Source: Xenopus tropicalis
Lineage: Eukaryota > Chordata > Amphibia > Anura > Pipidae
Assembly: GCF_000004195.4 (NCBI RefSeq)
Contig: NC_030683.2
Span: 80,190,910-80,254,909, forward strand
Length of the DNA: 64,000 nt
Direction of reading: 5' to 3'
Shown here: one piece after another, positions 12,055 through 24,184 of the stretch
Layout of the letters: every line of letters starts with the position of its first letter
Numbering within the stretch: position 1 is the stretch's first letter
Notes under the pieces: model-generated
What the model saw: only the letters and a program-made list of their open reading frames with translations
The model's database searches: none
What the model was told of the DNA's origin: nothing
Program-made: the position numbers and the translations under genes

Positions 12055-12960
12055 TATTAACAAATTATTTATGGTCAATTCATATTGGTTATTAATTTTA
12101 TCAGCTAATTCACAAGTAAATCCCTCATTTATTAACGGAGACCAGTCTTTAGACAGTTTTGTGACTTCATTTTAAATAACTCCACACAATGGATAGCAAT
12201 AGAAATTGTCATCATTTTTGGCTTGGCTATGCTATCATTTAGGACTAGACTTTAGTAAACATAGGGAGGATATGATAATAGACAAAAATATAAAAAAGTT
12301 GAGTTTTAGAAACCAGCACTGGCATTTGGCATAGTTGCCAACATTACTTTTACAGATGAATAGTTCCAAAGATATCTGGAATAGCAAATATGTAATCCCA
12401 AGTCTGAATTTCCACATGTGTATAGAGAGCAGGAAATAGGCATTCTCCACAAATCTTACCCTGGCTTTCAAGCCGACCTCCAAAGCCCATGCCTAGGGGG
12501 GCAGATCTATAGTCTGGGAGCCACTGCTGTAGAAGGATCATTTGAGAGCTTTAACAACGTTTTCCTTTACTTTTGGAAAACCTTGATTGCGGTTAGGAGT
12601 GTCCACCGCCACTGATGAGGTGATGGTGTCTGATTATTTAACAATAATTTGAGTTAGCATATGCACCATTGTGCTTTCATAGTCAGGCATAGGTGGGGAG
12701 GATAATGATCAAACAAGCTGCGAAACTGTATTTATCTGGATCATTTACCACTAGGTGGTTGTTGCATTTTAGAAGATACTTGAAGGAAAACTCACAAATG
12801 AGAAAATCACGAATATTTTCTTATTTATTAAAGATGCCAAAATGCATTTAAAATCGAATAATACATTTTACACCCTTTAAATAACAATAATAATGTTTAA
12901 TAGCTCCCCAAAAAATATAAAAAACTCAAATTTCTCGAAATAAAAGGACTGCAAAAATGT

Positions 12961-13122
12961 ATTGTGGGTCAAGACCATGAAAAACACAAGTCAAAATATG
13001 CCATCGAAAGGCTGTTAAGGCTATGTAGACATCTTGGACATCTTCCATTGACTTCTACATGACCTTAACAGCTTTTAGATGGTGTACTTTTACTTGTGTT
13101 TTTAACTGTTTTGACCCACAAT
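12961..13122. repeat. 162-bp foldback repeat
   Basis: ATTGTGGGTCAAGACCATGA at the left pairs with TGTTTTGACCCACAAT at the right. The arms continue inward through AACACAAGT...ACTTGTGTT and GCTGTTAAGG...CCTTAACAGC. The inner CATTGACTTCTACATGA has a relative near 4833 (TCATGTAGAAGTCAATGG), so this is a dispersed family, not a unique hairpin. Confidence 0.7.
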
Positions 13123-13232
13123 AAATGGAAAAAAAATCATCCTGTCCTGGCAGACAGAATGTCTTGATGTCTACTCTTTATCTCCTCCAGCCGGGCAGCA
13201 AAATGTCCAAAGTTAACTTTCTATCAGGATTA

Positions 13233-13482
13233 GGGCTGTGGCACACAGGGAGATTAGTCGCCAGTGACAAATCTCCCTTTTTGCGGGCGACTAATGTCCC
13301 TGAAATGCCATCCCACCGGGGAATCGCTGGTGGGATGGCATACGCGGCGCTGCGATTTCGCAGCGGAAGTTGCCTTGAGAGGCCGCGTATGCCATCCCAG
13401 GGGCGATTTACATTTTAGCCGGTGGGATGGCATTTCGGGGAGATTTGTCGCGGGCGACTAATCTCCCCGTCTGCCATGGCCC
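13233..13482. mobile_element. Harbinger-like palindromic MITE
   Basis: GGGCTGTGGCACACAGGGAG and CTCCCCGTCTGCCATGGCCC are terminal inverted repeats, and the interior is a second inverted pair (ATGCCATCCCACC...GGTGGGATGGCAT). The flanks are TTA on the left and TTC on the right, a TTA duplication with one change. The open frames at 13125-13461 cross this palindrome and are not genes. Confidence 0.75.
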
Positions 13483-13489
13483 TTCATGG

Positions 13490-14790
13490 AAATCGCCAGT
13501 TGAGCCCTATGTTGATTTAGTATGAGATAGTTTGACTAGAGACAATGACAACCCGCTGATCAAAACTTTGCTGTGACTGTTTTGACTTACTGATAAAGTT
13601 TACTCATACACTAGTAATCTATCAACTTCTCAAGAAAAGAAAGTTAAAAGCATAGAGTAGCTTCTGTTTTTCTGCTGTTTCCCCATGTGTAGAGATAACA
13701 AAAGATTTTTTTATTAAAACCACAGACACAAATGACATTCAGCACAAGCCCTATATGTTGAATTCTTACTGAACAAGCGGATATACTGCTTATTTAAAAA
13801 GTAGGTTTAGAGGTTCACACTGGCTTTTCTCCTGATGTATAGCAAACAATTGGACACCACTTGGATGACCTTCATTGGAATGTAATGGCTGCAGGAAACT
13901 CACTTTCTGTGATGTTGACCATGCCAATTTAGGAAGAAAAACACTGGTTGAGAAAAACTTGTTTCCCATTGATACATTTCCTCTACTATACTGCCTTTTA
14001 TACGTACAGAGCGTTGCCATGTATGGTATGAGGTTAATTATTGCTACAGAAGTGTTCCTGCTATCATTCTTCCCCCGTCCATCTTTACACTCCCAGGCCC
14101 CTCCCTTTTTCCTGTGCACAATGAGACTATTTTTCTAAAGCCTCTCAAATAAAAAAAATATATAAATAGTTCATTCCTCATCATTAGCAGTAGTGGCTAA
14201 AAACTTCCTGCCTTGGGAAATTAGCTAGCAGGAGCTAGCAAAGACATTGCTGAATATTATAAGAGTCTTCCCCTTTCCCCAGCTGCCTTGTGGGAAAATA
14301 AGTAATTCCTGCAGTCCATGGTTTCCACATAGTGGGATTCTGTGTTAACTTGTTTAGGATGGGAAGGAGCAGAATATTTTTCAATTAGGATGTTATATGA
14401 AGCAGTTTGTGGAGATTTTGATATGTTTGGGGTCCCAGCCAAGCCCCTTCTCACAGTTTGAAATTCAGCATGGCCGCATCTTTCCAAACCCCCTATTACA
14501 CCCCTTCATCCTTCCCCCCAAGCAACAATCACGAACATGCTATTGAGAAGCCTGAGGACCCAAACAGAGTGTAGGACATTCTGGAGAATCACTATTCATA
14601 TGGTCTTCAGTCCAAAATTGAGTTTAATATTGATGTCACTTAGCAATTATAATAACAATATTTCAAATTTCAATATCTCTAAAGGTTAACAGTTGAACCT
14701 TTTGTTATCAGATTGATTGGCCGAATGCCATGGTGGAAATTAAATCAATGGGGGTCCCAAGTTATTTGCAATGCCTACAGTACTGAGCAA
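13490..14790. other. Intergenic DNA, no gene supported
   Basis: The two opposing frames at 13790-14138 overlap almost completely. Neither has a recognisable domain, and at most one could be real. I see no repeat ends in this stretch. Confidence 0.4.
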
Positions 14791-14793
14791 TAA

Positions 14794-15270
14794 AGTGGCA
14801 TACATGGGCTGGTAAATGCTGCCCACAGACAGACTTGACAGCTTATTGGCCCATGAATAGGGCCCTCATACCCAACCGGTATGTGCTCGAAAATCAGGCA
14901 TATGTCGATTGGGAAGGTTCAATTTCCGCGATGGATAAAGGACCCTATCGGCTTGTTGATGCGGTCCTTGCTCAATGCCCTGCCATACATGTAAAGCCAA
15001 TCTTCACATGTATGGACAAGCTTAAGGTAGCCATACAGGGGCAGATTTCAGCTGCTGATTCAGGTCCTTCAGACCAATTTGGAAGCTTATCTGTCTGTGT
15101 ATGGGCACCCCCAATGGCCAACCCAACCCAACCTACATCTGGCCTAAAATTGGGCAGATCTTGATTAGACAGATTTGATTTTCTATCGGATTGGCTTGTT
15201 GCCTATGCCCACCATTTTGGCACTAGGGCCAAATGATTGTATTAGCCCAATATCACCCAAACATTTGATT
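14794..15270. mobile_element. Two adjacent MITE copies (AGGTGGCCATAC family)
   Basis: The first copy spans about 14794-15022, starting AGTGGCATACATGGGC after TAA and ending TGTATGGACAAGCT before TAA. A second copy begins at about 15025 with GGTAGCCATACAGGGGCAG and fades after CACTAGGGCCAAATGATTG near 15240. Both relate to the full copies at 34454-34733 and 47764-48120. A 3-bp TTA/TAA duplication puts the family with PIF/Harbinger. Confidence 0.65.
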
Positions 15271-15274
15271 ACTG

Positions 15275-16545
15275 CTGGTTTTCTTCAAAAGAAAAAGAAG
15301 GTCACAGATGATGATTATTCAGCATTTACCATTACAAAGCAAATAAATCAAGTTATATATGATTGATTTAGTGGGAGGCTGGCAAAGACTGATGAGTCTT
15401 GTAGTATTTCAAGGTAATGGCTTGAAAATTTTTGTCTATAATGTATACGTTAAGCAGTCACTGATGGCAATTTGGCCACTTACAAGAGCTGTATTTACTG
15501 AAATGCAGCATAACCTTTATAATATAAACCACTGTCACTGAGCCCTAGCCATGGCTAATATCGCCTAATTTACTCTGTCTTTTACAATTTACTCTATCCC
15601 TCATCTCCCCCACTGCTGCACTTACACACCCTCCCTCTCATCCTTCAGTGTTCATTATCCATTATAATTTCTTTCCTCTCTGTACAAACAGAGGCCTTTG
15701 TAGTCATGGATAGTAATCCATTTACAGAGTAAAATGTCTTTCCATCTGGTTCTGTCTGTGACTCACGCCTTGTCATTTAAATGGACTGAAGCTGTGAGTT
15801 CTCACAAACCTCCTGACAGCACTCTTTGGTACATGTTTTTCAAAATCCCCATGTGCAAAAATGCTACATTTCTTGTGCTATATCCAATACTCACTTATAA
15901 GTAGAGAGAGTTCAGGTAGATGAGAAGCACTCCTGAGTTATTTATTGTGTCAATCCCCATCTTTCATGGCCTAGGTCCCTAGACAAACTCAATACGAGAA
16001 TAACTGTTTTATTAAAAAATAAGATTACTTTCATTACTCTTGTTTATAATCCTAATATATAATCAAAATTTATCATCCTCATTCACTGTTTAAACATTTA
16101 CAGCTCTGTGTTTTAAGTTTGATCAAACAGTACCAACATCTGCAAACCTATGCTGGATCAAACAGTTTAAATCTGACTCTACCTAGTTTAAAATGGTAAA
16201 CTTAAAATCAAAACTGTAGTACATTGTGTACTGAAGTCTCTTGAGCCTCACATTAGCATTTTATTGCAACTATGCAATAAATATGACAATAATGAAGGCA
16301 CATGAAGTGAGGCAGTTGCAGTTCTAGGTGCTCTAACCCCCCAAATTCTGGCTACTTTGTTTCCGGAGGAACTGAACAGATGAGCTCCCTGGCATAAACT
16401 TTGTAACCACCTTCACAGTGTGTACTCCATGAGATTTCACTGTTGAAGATCTGGAAACAGAAACATGGTAATTTACATTCAAAAGTTTGAGTGTAAGTTT
16501 ATTGTTAAAAAGATAAAGCAGGAGAGTATGGAGGGCACAGGCACA
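15275..16545. other. Intergenic DNA, nothing recognised
   Basis: AT-rich sequence with a pyrimidine-rich patch at 15580-15640. I see no exon, RNA gene or repeat boundary that I can defend. Confidence 0.4.
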
Positions 16546-16548
16546 GAA

Positions 16549-16550
<2 letters not shown>

Positions 16551-16609
<59 letters not shown>
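16551..16609. repeat. (AC)n microsatellite
   Basis: About 29 AC dinucleotides. It makes a poly-Thr-His reading frame that is not a gene, and it abuts the perfect palindrome that follows. Confidence 0.95.
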
Positions 16610-16614
<5 letters not shown>

Positions 16615-16615
<1 letters not shown>

Positions 16616-16750
16616 GCAAGAAAAAAGAGCTGCACTCACCAGGACTTGGCAAAAATATAATAAGTTTATTTAAGCAAAGAGATCTCTTTGCTTAAATAAA
16701 CTTATTATATTTTTGCCAAGTCCTGGTGAGTGCAGCTCTTTTTTCTTGCT
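16615..16750. repeat. Perfect 136-bp palindrome
   Basis: Positions 16615-16682 are the exact reverse complement of 16683-16750, with no mismatch and no loop; the centre is GATC. Ends are AGCAAGAAAAAAGAGC and GCTCTTTTTTCTTGCT. It holds AATAAAC in both directions and sits between (AC)n and, after 60 bp, a (TA)n run at 16818-16840. The right flank (GCCAGCACCCTGGGC, CTTGCTATATAT) looks like the tail of the same element. The perfect match suggests a recent insertion or gene conversion between arms. Confidence 0.9.
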
Positions 16751-16815
16751 TTATATTTTTTAGCCAGCACCCTGGGCATTTGAATTTCAATAGGGCGTGC
16801 TCCGTTTGTTCTTGC

Positions 16816-16844
<29 letters not shown>

Positions 16845-16846
<2 letters not shown>

Positions 16847-18590
16847 AGCAATGGGATTCGGAGCTATAGTTATAATTAGCCCCTCTACATTTCAGATCGA
16901 ATCCACAACTGCAACAGAATGAGTTAATTGGGATCACGCAAAATAATAATGAGTTTGGGAAATGGGAACCCTTTGTATACCAGAAGGAAACCTTCCCCCC
17001 GATGTGAATCATGGGATGTAGAGGAAATAACAAAAACATCTTTTCTTCATTCTTCCATCTTCCTGTTTCCCTCCTTGGGGTGTGAAAGGGGCATAAGATG
17101 TTTCTGTCTGATTAGGGATTTGGTGCCTAGCCCACCCTTCTGACATTCCTGCGCCACTAACTACTCTCATACTTTAAACATATTATAGCTGAAAATGTTT
17201 GCAAGTGAAATTCTATTATTGCATTGGTTAATATCACCATCATTTTAATTCAAGCAAGCTTGTTATTACTACATAATACTTATGTAGCTTAATTATCTTT
17301 TAACAGGGGAGTGACAGAGCGAATAAGTAAAAATATCACATACACTAACCACACAGTCATCAGAAAGTCAGGATTTGGGCATTTTAAAGACATATTACAT
17401 ATTATTATTGGACTTTGGTAGCAAGAGATAAAGTCTCCCAGACTGGTGATGAGTTACAGCAATATGATACCCAGGAATAGGGCTGCACTTGGGTTGTCAC
17501 CTCACCTTTATAAATCACACATATAGAATAAACATTGTGGATAGTTAAAAGAATATTCATTAAGCTGAATGCTGCAGAATGTACTGACTTCGGCACAGCC
17601 ATGCACTTTACATCTAAATTAAGTTAATTAGCCATGCAGAATTTGGAAATCCCAAGAGTCCAGTGACTGTGGTTTTTTCCTTCTGGTCACTAAATTTTCA
17701 TAAAATGTATATTTTATACAACTTCACCTGACCTGGATGAATAAGAATCTTCATAGACATAACCTACATAGTTTTCAGAAATGTCATTGCTGCTTAAATG
17801 CCAACACTAGATTTTAAAAGAATAAGTTAAATGGCATACAGACGGAAGCAGAGAGTTGCATATCTCCATATGACACATAGCAAAGAGATATCCCTTCATG
17901 TGGTTCATAAGCATGTATAATTATATGACAAATGCATGGCTCAATATACAGCATCTTTACCCATAATTCCAGCCATAACTGCAGCCACACACCATGTTGA
18001 GTCCACGACAATTGCATTTGCTCTTGCATTTATTAACAAATTGTGTGTCTAGCATTTTTAGGTGGGGGTTTGCATCATATTCAGTAGCCGCCTATAGACA
18101 CAACCTGCCATGGGAACCAATAGCACCAGTAGTTGTAGTTGCACCATTCAACAAAAGAGGCAGGATAAAGACATTGGCAACCTTGTAAAAGTGCACGAGC
18201 ATGTTTAGAAGCAAGTACCTTAATGATTTGAATCTATAATAGGGAACCCACACTTGCAGGAGCATGTGTGAGCCTTAAAACCTCATTATATTAATATAGT
18301 TTAATGATCCTTTATCCGGGAGCCTGTAATCCAGAAAGCTCTAAATTATGGGAAGGCCATCTCCCATAGACTTCATGGGTGGATTGCAGGTAGAATGCAA
18401 CTTGCTGTTAGGAGCTTACCTGTGCCACAAAGAGCCTAATAGGATACTGTGCTGAAACACATGAAAGATCCAGCACAGGGAAAAACACTTGTCTGTAAGA
18501 GCCATGAACAATTTTTAAAAATTTTTGTCACACACGTACGTTGACAACTTAAAAAAAAAAAAAGATACTTAAGTAAAAATGCAGTTTGGA
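16845..18590. other. Intergenic DNA, no gene supported
   Basis: No supportable gene. The frames at 16815-17143 and 17405-18188 are unsupported and on opposing strands. Near 18300-18370 the words CTTTATCCGGGAGCCTGTAA and TTATGGGAAGGCCATC resemble the interior of the Tc1/mariner-like MITE at 11808, so this is a decayed copy. Confidence 0.4.
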
Positions 18591-18597
18591 ACATTTA

Positions 18598-19020
18598 GGG
18601 GCCCATTTACTTACTCACGAACGGGCCGAATGCGTCCGATTGCGTTTTTTTCGTAATGATCGGTATTTTGCGATTTTTTCGGAAAATTATCGCGACTTTT
18701 TCGTTACCAATACGATTTTTGCGGAAAAACGCGAGTTTTTTGTAGCCATTCCGAAAGTTGCGATTTTTTCGTAGTGTTAAAACTTGCGCAAAACGTCGCA
18801 CCTTTTAAGTTTTAATGCTACAAAAAAAGCGCAACTTTTCGCGCAAGTTTTAACGCTACGAAAAAATCGCGTTTTTTCGCGCAAATCGTATTGGTAACGA
18901 AAAAGTCGCGATAATTTCCGAAAAGTCGTAAAGGCGCCGAAAAAATCGCAAAAAATACGAAATGTTCCATTCGGAATTTTTCCAATTCGGTCGGAATTCG
19001 TGCCTTAGTAAATGAGCCCC
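18598..19020. mobile_element. Harbinger-like MITE, TTA duplication
   Basis: GGGGCCCATTTACTTACTCA and CCTTAGTAAATGAGCCCC are terminal inverted repeats bordered by TTA at 18595-18597 and 19021-19023. The interior is rich in TTTTTCG/CGAAAAA words. It gives reading frames of Phe/Asn/Arg-rich low-complexity peptides on both strands, which are not genes. It is the same family as 62949-63287 in mcam intron 9. Confidence 0.8.
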
Positions 19021-19024
19021 TTAG

Positions 19025-20150
19025 GGTAACAGGAAAAAAAATCATTCATTATTTTGGTGGCATTGGTCCTTTACAGCTGGAATTTTTTTTAACTCTGTTC
19101 AGTTCCAAAACGCTGTCTCTCTAAGAACACTTAATATGAGATTCATTCTAAACCAACAGCTGCCTTATAATCAACACCCAGCATTCATTTTTAAGTTCTA
19201 CAGATTGTGTCTTGCATTTTTCTGTCAACTCCCAGCCTGTTCAGCCATTATCAGCTTAATATCTCCAGTTCCAAAACTTAACCCCCCACAATAACCAATT
19301 CCAGCTCAACATTTCTCCCATAAGCCTTAACAGAGTTCATATTTCTAGCACCCCAAATCCTTAATCACTTCCTATGATTTCCTAGAAAGATTAATCTAGA
19401 TGGCCCCAAAAGAATCAGTTTCCACCTCAGACTTAACTCTATATATAAAGGAATATATGTGTGCTTATCTTACTAATAAGGTAAAGCAGCACCTTCTCCA
19501 GCTCTCTGCATTGCTTTCCCTCAGTAATTTCAGCTCTGTGTAGCCCTTCCCTCTGCTGGGCGGGCTAATGTTACACTGGGAAGGAAGGCAGGGAAGAGTA
19601 GCAGAGTATGACCAGAAACCAAGGAAGATTGTACTTAGCCTGAAAGGTGGAATACATTTAGGCTGGATTATTATTGCAATATTCTTGCACCCCTTCACAT
19701 CACAACCCTCCTTTCCCCACACAGCCCTGCTAGTGATACGTTGATGTGTGATCTTAATCTGCAACCTCCCTCACGTTCCTTTTTCAGTTAGAAACTTGTA
19801 CAGGATTATATTGCAAACAAGTTCAGGTGAATTTAGGTAAGCCCCCTAAGCCTTCATTAAAATCCACCTATGTCCCATACCTGTATTAATATTGGGGTTA
19901 TGCAGTAACAGGAGAAATGGAGTAATTTGCATCATTTTAACTGCATTAGACTGCTGAGAACTTAATGCTTGGGGGTTGCTGAATATGCAACATATTGCAT
20001 ATAGCATATAACATATTGTTGAATATGCTGCAGCTGCAATGTTTCCAAGTTGGAGAGAAATCTCTGCCACATCAGCACATTGCATAGCGACCTTTTGAAT
20101 ATCCGACTAAAATGTCTCCAAGCACACCAAGCAAATAGTAAGTAAATCCA
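19025..20150. other. Intergenic DNA, nothing recognised
   Basis: No gene or repeat boundary that I can support. A short CATATTGCATATAGCATATAACATATTG patch near 19990 is a local AT-rich inverted repeat. Confidence 0.4.
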
Positions 20151-20152
20151 CC

Positions 20153-20419
20153 CAGTCCCAGATTTGTGGAGAGGCCACAAAGGCCCGGGCCTAGGGCGGC
20201 ACAAACTTGGGGGCGGCATGCCGCACCAAAATCTTAAAATTTTGTTCCCATACGGAGCAATGGGGGCTTCTCCCCACTTCTCCGTATGCAAATGCGGCCC
20301 TCCGTGCATGCACGCTCGAAGCGGGGGGTGGTTGGATGGGCCGATGATCGGGGGGGGTGGTTGGATGGGGCGATGACCGGGGGCAGCCTGGTGGCGGCCA
20401 GTTTGGAAATCCGGCCCTG
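20153..20419. mobile_element. hAT MITE with perfect 8-bp duplication
   Basis: The element starts CAGTCCCAGATTTGTGG and ends GGAAATCCGGCCCTG. It is bordered by AATCCACC at 20145-20152 and again at 20420-20427. An 8-bp duplication and a CAG...CTG border define the hAT superfamily. The 267-bp body has G-rich runs but no transposase. Confidence 0.85.
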
Positions 20420-20499
20420 AATCCACCCCCTAAATCAGTGATCATAGTGACAATAAAGCAGGTGCTTATTTTTAAGCAAGTTTTGGTTGATTAAAAACC

Positions 20500-20683
20500 A
20501 GGTCCCCTCATTCTATATCCCCCCTTCTATACATTTCCTTTTCTTTTTTTCTTTCTTGTGTACCTGTTATTGATGACAAATGTATGAACAACAATACAAA
20601 ATGCTTCAATTTGCTATGTTTATTTTTTGTAAGTGGAAAAAAAACAATAAAAACTATAAGTTACAAAAAAAAAAGAAACAGGT
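20500..20683 (+). mobile_element. LINE-like 3' tail
   Basis: AATGTATGAACAACAATAC is followed by TTTATTTTTTGTAAGTGG, AATAAAAACTATAAG and an A-rich end (TTACAAAAAAAAAAG). This resembles 3' UTRs of L1/Tx1-type LINEs. No coding part is attached; assigned by composition and recall only. Confidence 0.35.
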
Positions 20684-20689
20684 TTGGCC

Positions 20690-22840
20690 TGCATCTCTTG
20701 AGGAAGGCAGTGTGCAAAGTGCAAAAAAATTGTACCCATTCCTTACACTTTGAATACTGACTTTTTAGTTGTAAATTACCCCTTATGACATTTACCTACA
20801 TACTTTAGCCCTGTCCACACATGCTTACAGACCTTATGAAGCTTCGGAAATCCATGACAGATACATTATTATAATTTATACATTAATGCTCACAATATAT
20901 GTCAGGACAACGTACATAGAATAATTTATGGTGCACATAAAAAGACCATGGGTTAGTCAACGTACTTCACAATGGGACATTCTTCCTAGAGTGACACAAA
21001 GCAACTGAATAACTTACAACTAAATATTTACTGTACACAAACTGCAAACATCTATTTTGGAGTTAAAGATGCCTGCTTACCATTAAAACCCTTTGTGTTT
21101 AAAAATGTTTCTTTCAGTTTGTGTTGTGCAGTGATTGATGCAAACTCTCTCATGTATTGAAAACATTCTTCAATTAACTCTTATTTGTGAATATTACTTT
21201 GCTTGGACTCATGGCATCATGGAAATTTTTTTTTTTTTTTGCGAAATTAAGAGGTTTATGAGTTGCAAAATAAAAGTAAGGTTTGATATGGGTAACATTT
21301 ATTTGATACACACAGAGTGTGACCTCTCAAGCATGAACATGTCTGTCTTAACATATCTCTTTTTTTTCAAAAGTGTTGATCTTTTCTTACTGCTGATAGC
21401 ACAATTGTTGTTGAGTTATTCTGTGGTTACAATTCCTTTGAGAAATAACTAAATGTTCTCTGCTCCCCCTTCTCTGTCCATTGAGTTTTGCATTGTCAGG
21501 TCCATTAACTAACCACCTCCGCCTTTCACTAAATACTCATCAAGTCTGGAAGGCACAAGTTGGGGTTAAATCTATCACTGAAGCAGAAGACATTTTGCAG
21601 AGACTGCAAGATACAGATTGTGACTGTGACGAGATATGGGAGATGCACTCTGGAACTGGTTTAGTCACCTTTAAAAAACTGTAAAAAAAGTGGATGAACA
21701 GAAATGTAAGGGTCACAATTTCAAATAATTAGTCCAGGATCCCCATTTCTGTGTAATGGAAAGGCTAAGTGTTTTTTTTTTCACATATTTGGGGCATATT
21801 TAAGGGGCTCAGGACATTTACTATATTATATAGCAGTATAGTATCTGGACACCTAACTGTCCAACATCTTAATCCAAATTCAAGGGTATTCATGTGACGT
21901 TGGTCCTCGTTTGCTACTATTAAGGCTTTGCATTAGATGTTGGAATATTGTTTGTAAAAATCTGCCAGAGCAATAAACAGATTGGACACTGATGTTGGGC
22001 ATTAGGCCTGGCTAATAGTCAGGGTTTTAATTCATCCCAGAGGTTTTTAGTTGGTTTAAGGTCAGGCCCTGTGTAGCCCTTAAGCACCTGCACAAACCAA
22101 ACTTTTACCAGAAAGTAGAAAGCACAGAAAGGTTTGCTTTGACTGGAAGCAGAGACCTTTGCCAAACCCAATAAAAACCTCCCCAGCCAATTATCACGTC
22201 TTCACCGTGTTATACAGCTAGCATTACACATTTAGACAGGTAATGTTCTTCTGCAATCAGAAACCCAGACTCCTCTGTCAGACTGCCAGATGCTTATGTG
22301 CAATTCTTCACTCCAGAGAATAGTCATCATTGCTGTCAGTGACAGTTTGGTGCTCAGCAGTTCTTTTGTGTGCATATAGCATATTTTTTCATTTAAAGTC
22401 TTTAGTCTTTTTTGTTGCAGCATATTTGCTATCAGCCCTGGTGTTTGCAAAATGTTTTTTAAATAAAGCCTAACTTGGCCTGTTCAATTTAGCTGTTAAA
22501 CCCTTCTAATCTGTATGTAAAGTATTAAAATAAATATATATATATTTATTTTATTATACAATATTTTATTGTATTGCTGTCCCCTTAATGGCAATATTGC
22601 CAGCTAGTCAGTAGTGAACTTACACAATGTCAGATGTCTGTGTGTGTAATGCTAAAGAAAAGCATTTGTGTGTATCTCTCTCTAGTGCATGTGTCTGTGA
22701 TATTGTGTGTCTTGTGGATGTGCATCTACAGGGATGGGTTGAATAAGCATATATTAAGCCCTAAAGATCATGCAATTCATTCAATCCTTATCACAACTTA
22801 ACCAGATTCCAGAACTGCAGTCCATTAATTTTAGGTATTT
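20690..22840. other. Intergenic DNA, no gene supported
   Basis: Contains open frames at 21135-21452 and 21481-21684 on the + strand that I do not recognise. The second has an acidic-rich stretch (DTDCDCDEIWEMH) and ends in a stop after TFKKL. Without splice context or family match I leave it uncalled. A (TA)n run lies near 22533. Confidence 0.35.
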
Positions 22841-22844
22841 TGTA

Positions 22845-22990
22845 CGTAACAAGATACATAGTAGATAAGGGTTAAAATGAATGTGTCCATCAGGTTCAAC
22901 CTTTTTGCCTAATTGCTAGTTGGTCCAGAGGAAGGCAAAAGGGAATCCAAGAGGGCAATTGTACCAGCCCCTGTAGCAACTTTAAACTGA
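22845..22990 (-). mobile_element. CR1-type LINE 3' fragment
   Basis: ACATAGTAGATAAGGGTTAA, GTCCATCAGGTTCAACCTTT and GAGGAAGGCAAAAGGGAATC form a dispersed frog repeat that I know well. A related block (ACATAGTTACATAGGG, GTCCATCAAGTAAACCC) lies at the 3' side of the minus-strand CR1-type coding fragment at 47.6-48.9 kb, so I place it with that family on the minus strand. Confidence 0.45.
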
Positions 22991-23566
22991 GAGTTTGTTT
23001 CAGTAACTGTATTTTTGTGTCACTTCCTCTAATCTGAATGGATGCCCTCACGTTCAGTATATGGATCTACTGTAAAATAAAGCATCAGAAAGATTAATGT
23101 ATGGTTTACTTATATGTTTCTACAAAGTTATCATATCTTACTTCTCCAAGTAACCCTAACTTGGCCATCTTTTCCTCAAAACTGAAACATTCTATAGGGC
23201 TGATTCACTAAAGTGACGCACGCTTTTTTGCGTTAAAATAGATGTGAAAATTAGCGCGCGATTCACTATAGTATTATCGCGTGCATTAAGTCGCCATATC
23301 ACATGCGTTAATTTTCGCGCGACCGCATGCGTTAATTTTCGCACTGAAAAGAATACGATCGCATGATTCACAAACACTTAGGCGCGCTAAATATCGCATT
23401 GGTCTATGCGAAAATTAACACCTACTTCAGGCAGGCGATAAATTATAGAAAAGTACAGTAAATGAGTTTTTGGCAATAAAATATGGACTTAGCAGTGTTA
23501 TTTATTCAAGTATGTGTTTTTGTACGAAATTTTACTTAAGTCTTGGCATGTATGTAATTTCGCTAC

Positions 23567-23790
23567 TATAGCGGTAAATATTTAGTCGCCATAATATGCA
23601 GTACTGTAGCGGTAATTATTTAGTCGCCATAATTTGCAGTACCATAGCGGTAAATATTTAGTCGCCATAATATGCAGTACTATAGCGGTAAATATTTAGT
23701 CGCCATAATATGCAGTACTGTAGCTGTAAATATTTAGTTGCCATAATATGCAGTACTGTAGTGGTAAATATTTAGTCGCACAAAATACAT
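23567..23790. repeat. 38-bp tandem repeat, six copies
   Basis: The unit begins TATAGCGGTAAATATTTAGT and continues CGCCATAATATGCAGTAC. Starts are at about 23567, 23605, 23643, 23681, 23719 and 23757, at constant 38-bp spacing with 1-3 changes per copy. The array lies just upstream of the coding exon of the Harbinger-like element. Confidence 0.9.
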
Positions 23791-23937
23791 TACTAGGTAT
23801 ATTTTGGCGATTTCTTTGTCGCGACTTTGTAATCGCGTGACTTGCGGACATTTTGTAGCAATTTTGTAATCTAGTGACATGTGCGACTTGGGGCCATTTT
23901 GTGTCATTGAGCCTGCAGTCACACTACAGAGAGCATC

Positions 23938-24184
23938 ATGCCTGGGGTATCTGATCTGCTACCAGGGGAGAGGCGCTATATTGTGTCATTTTTCCTGCGA
24001 TCAGGTTATGACAACCTGCCGCTGGGGCACTTAGGGGTCCACGAGAGGAAGAGGGCAATCCTGCGCGACCTCCAAGACAGGTTGCGCGATGGGTTTGCCC
24101 TTGATGTGGACCTCCGCCTGCTCCAGCACCTATGGTCGGACCTGAAGCGCAGGAATTCAGATCTGGTCGCTGAAATAGCGGAAG
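23938..24184 (+). CDS. Transposon Myb/SANT-like protein, first exon
   Basis: An 82-codon frame from ATG (starting MPGVSDLLPGERR) to a splice donor (GAAG|GTAATT). It is rich in Arg, Asp and Leu and ends in a predicted helix with LQHLWSDLKRRNSDLVAEIA. The W-x-D-L-K-R-R pattern is typical of the recognition helix of Myb/SANT-like DNA-binding domains. PIF/Harbinger transposons carry such a protein beside the transposase. Base composition is clearly more GC-rich than the flanks, as expected of coding DNA. No downstream exon or DDE transposase was found in the next few kb, so the gene is broken or partial. The assignment rests on pattern recall; a host gene exon is possible but less likely given the flanking element. 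Confidence 0.5.

Noticed and set aside
16465..16695. Frame with a poly-Thr-His run
   Set aside because: It is the (AC)n microsatellite read in frame.
20164..20445. Gly- and Pro-rich frames
   Set aside because: They lie in the hAT MITE at 20153-20419 and reflect its G-rich sequence.
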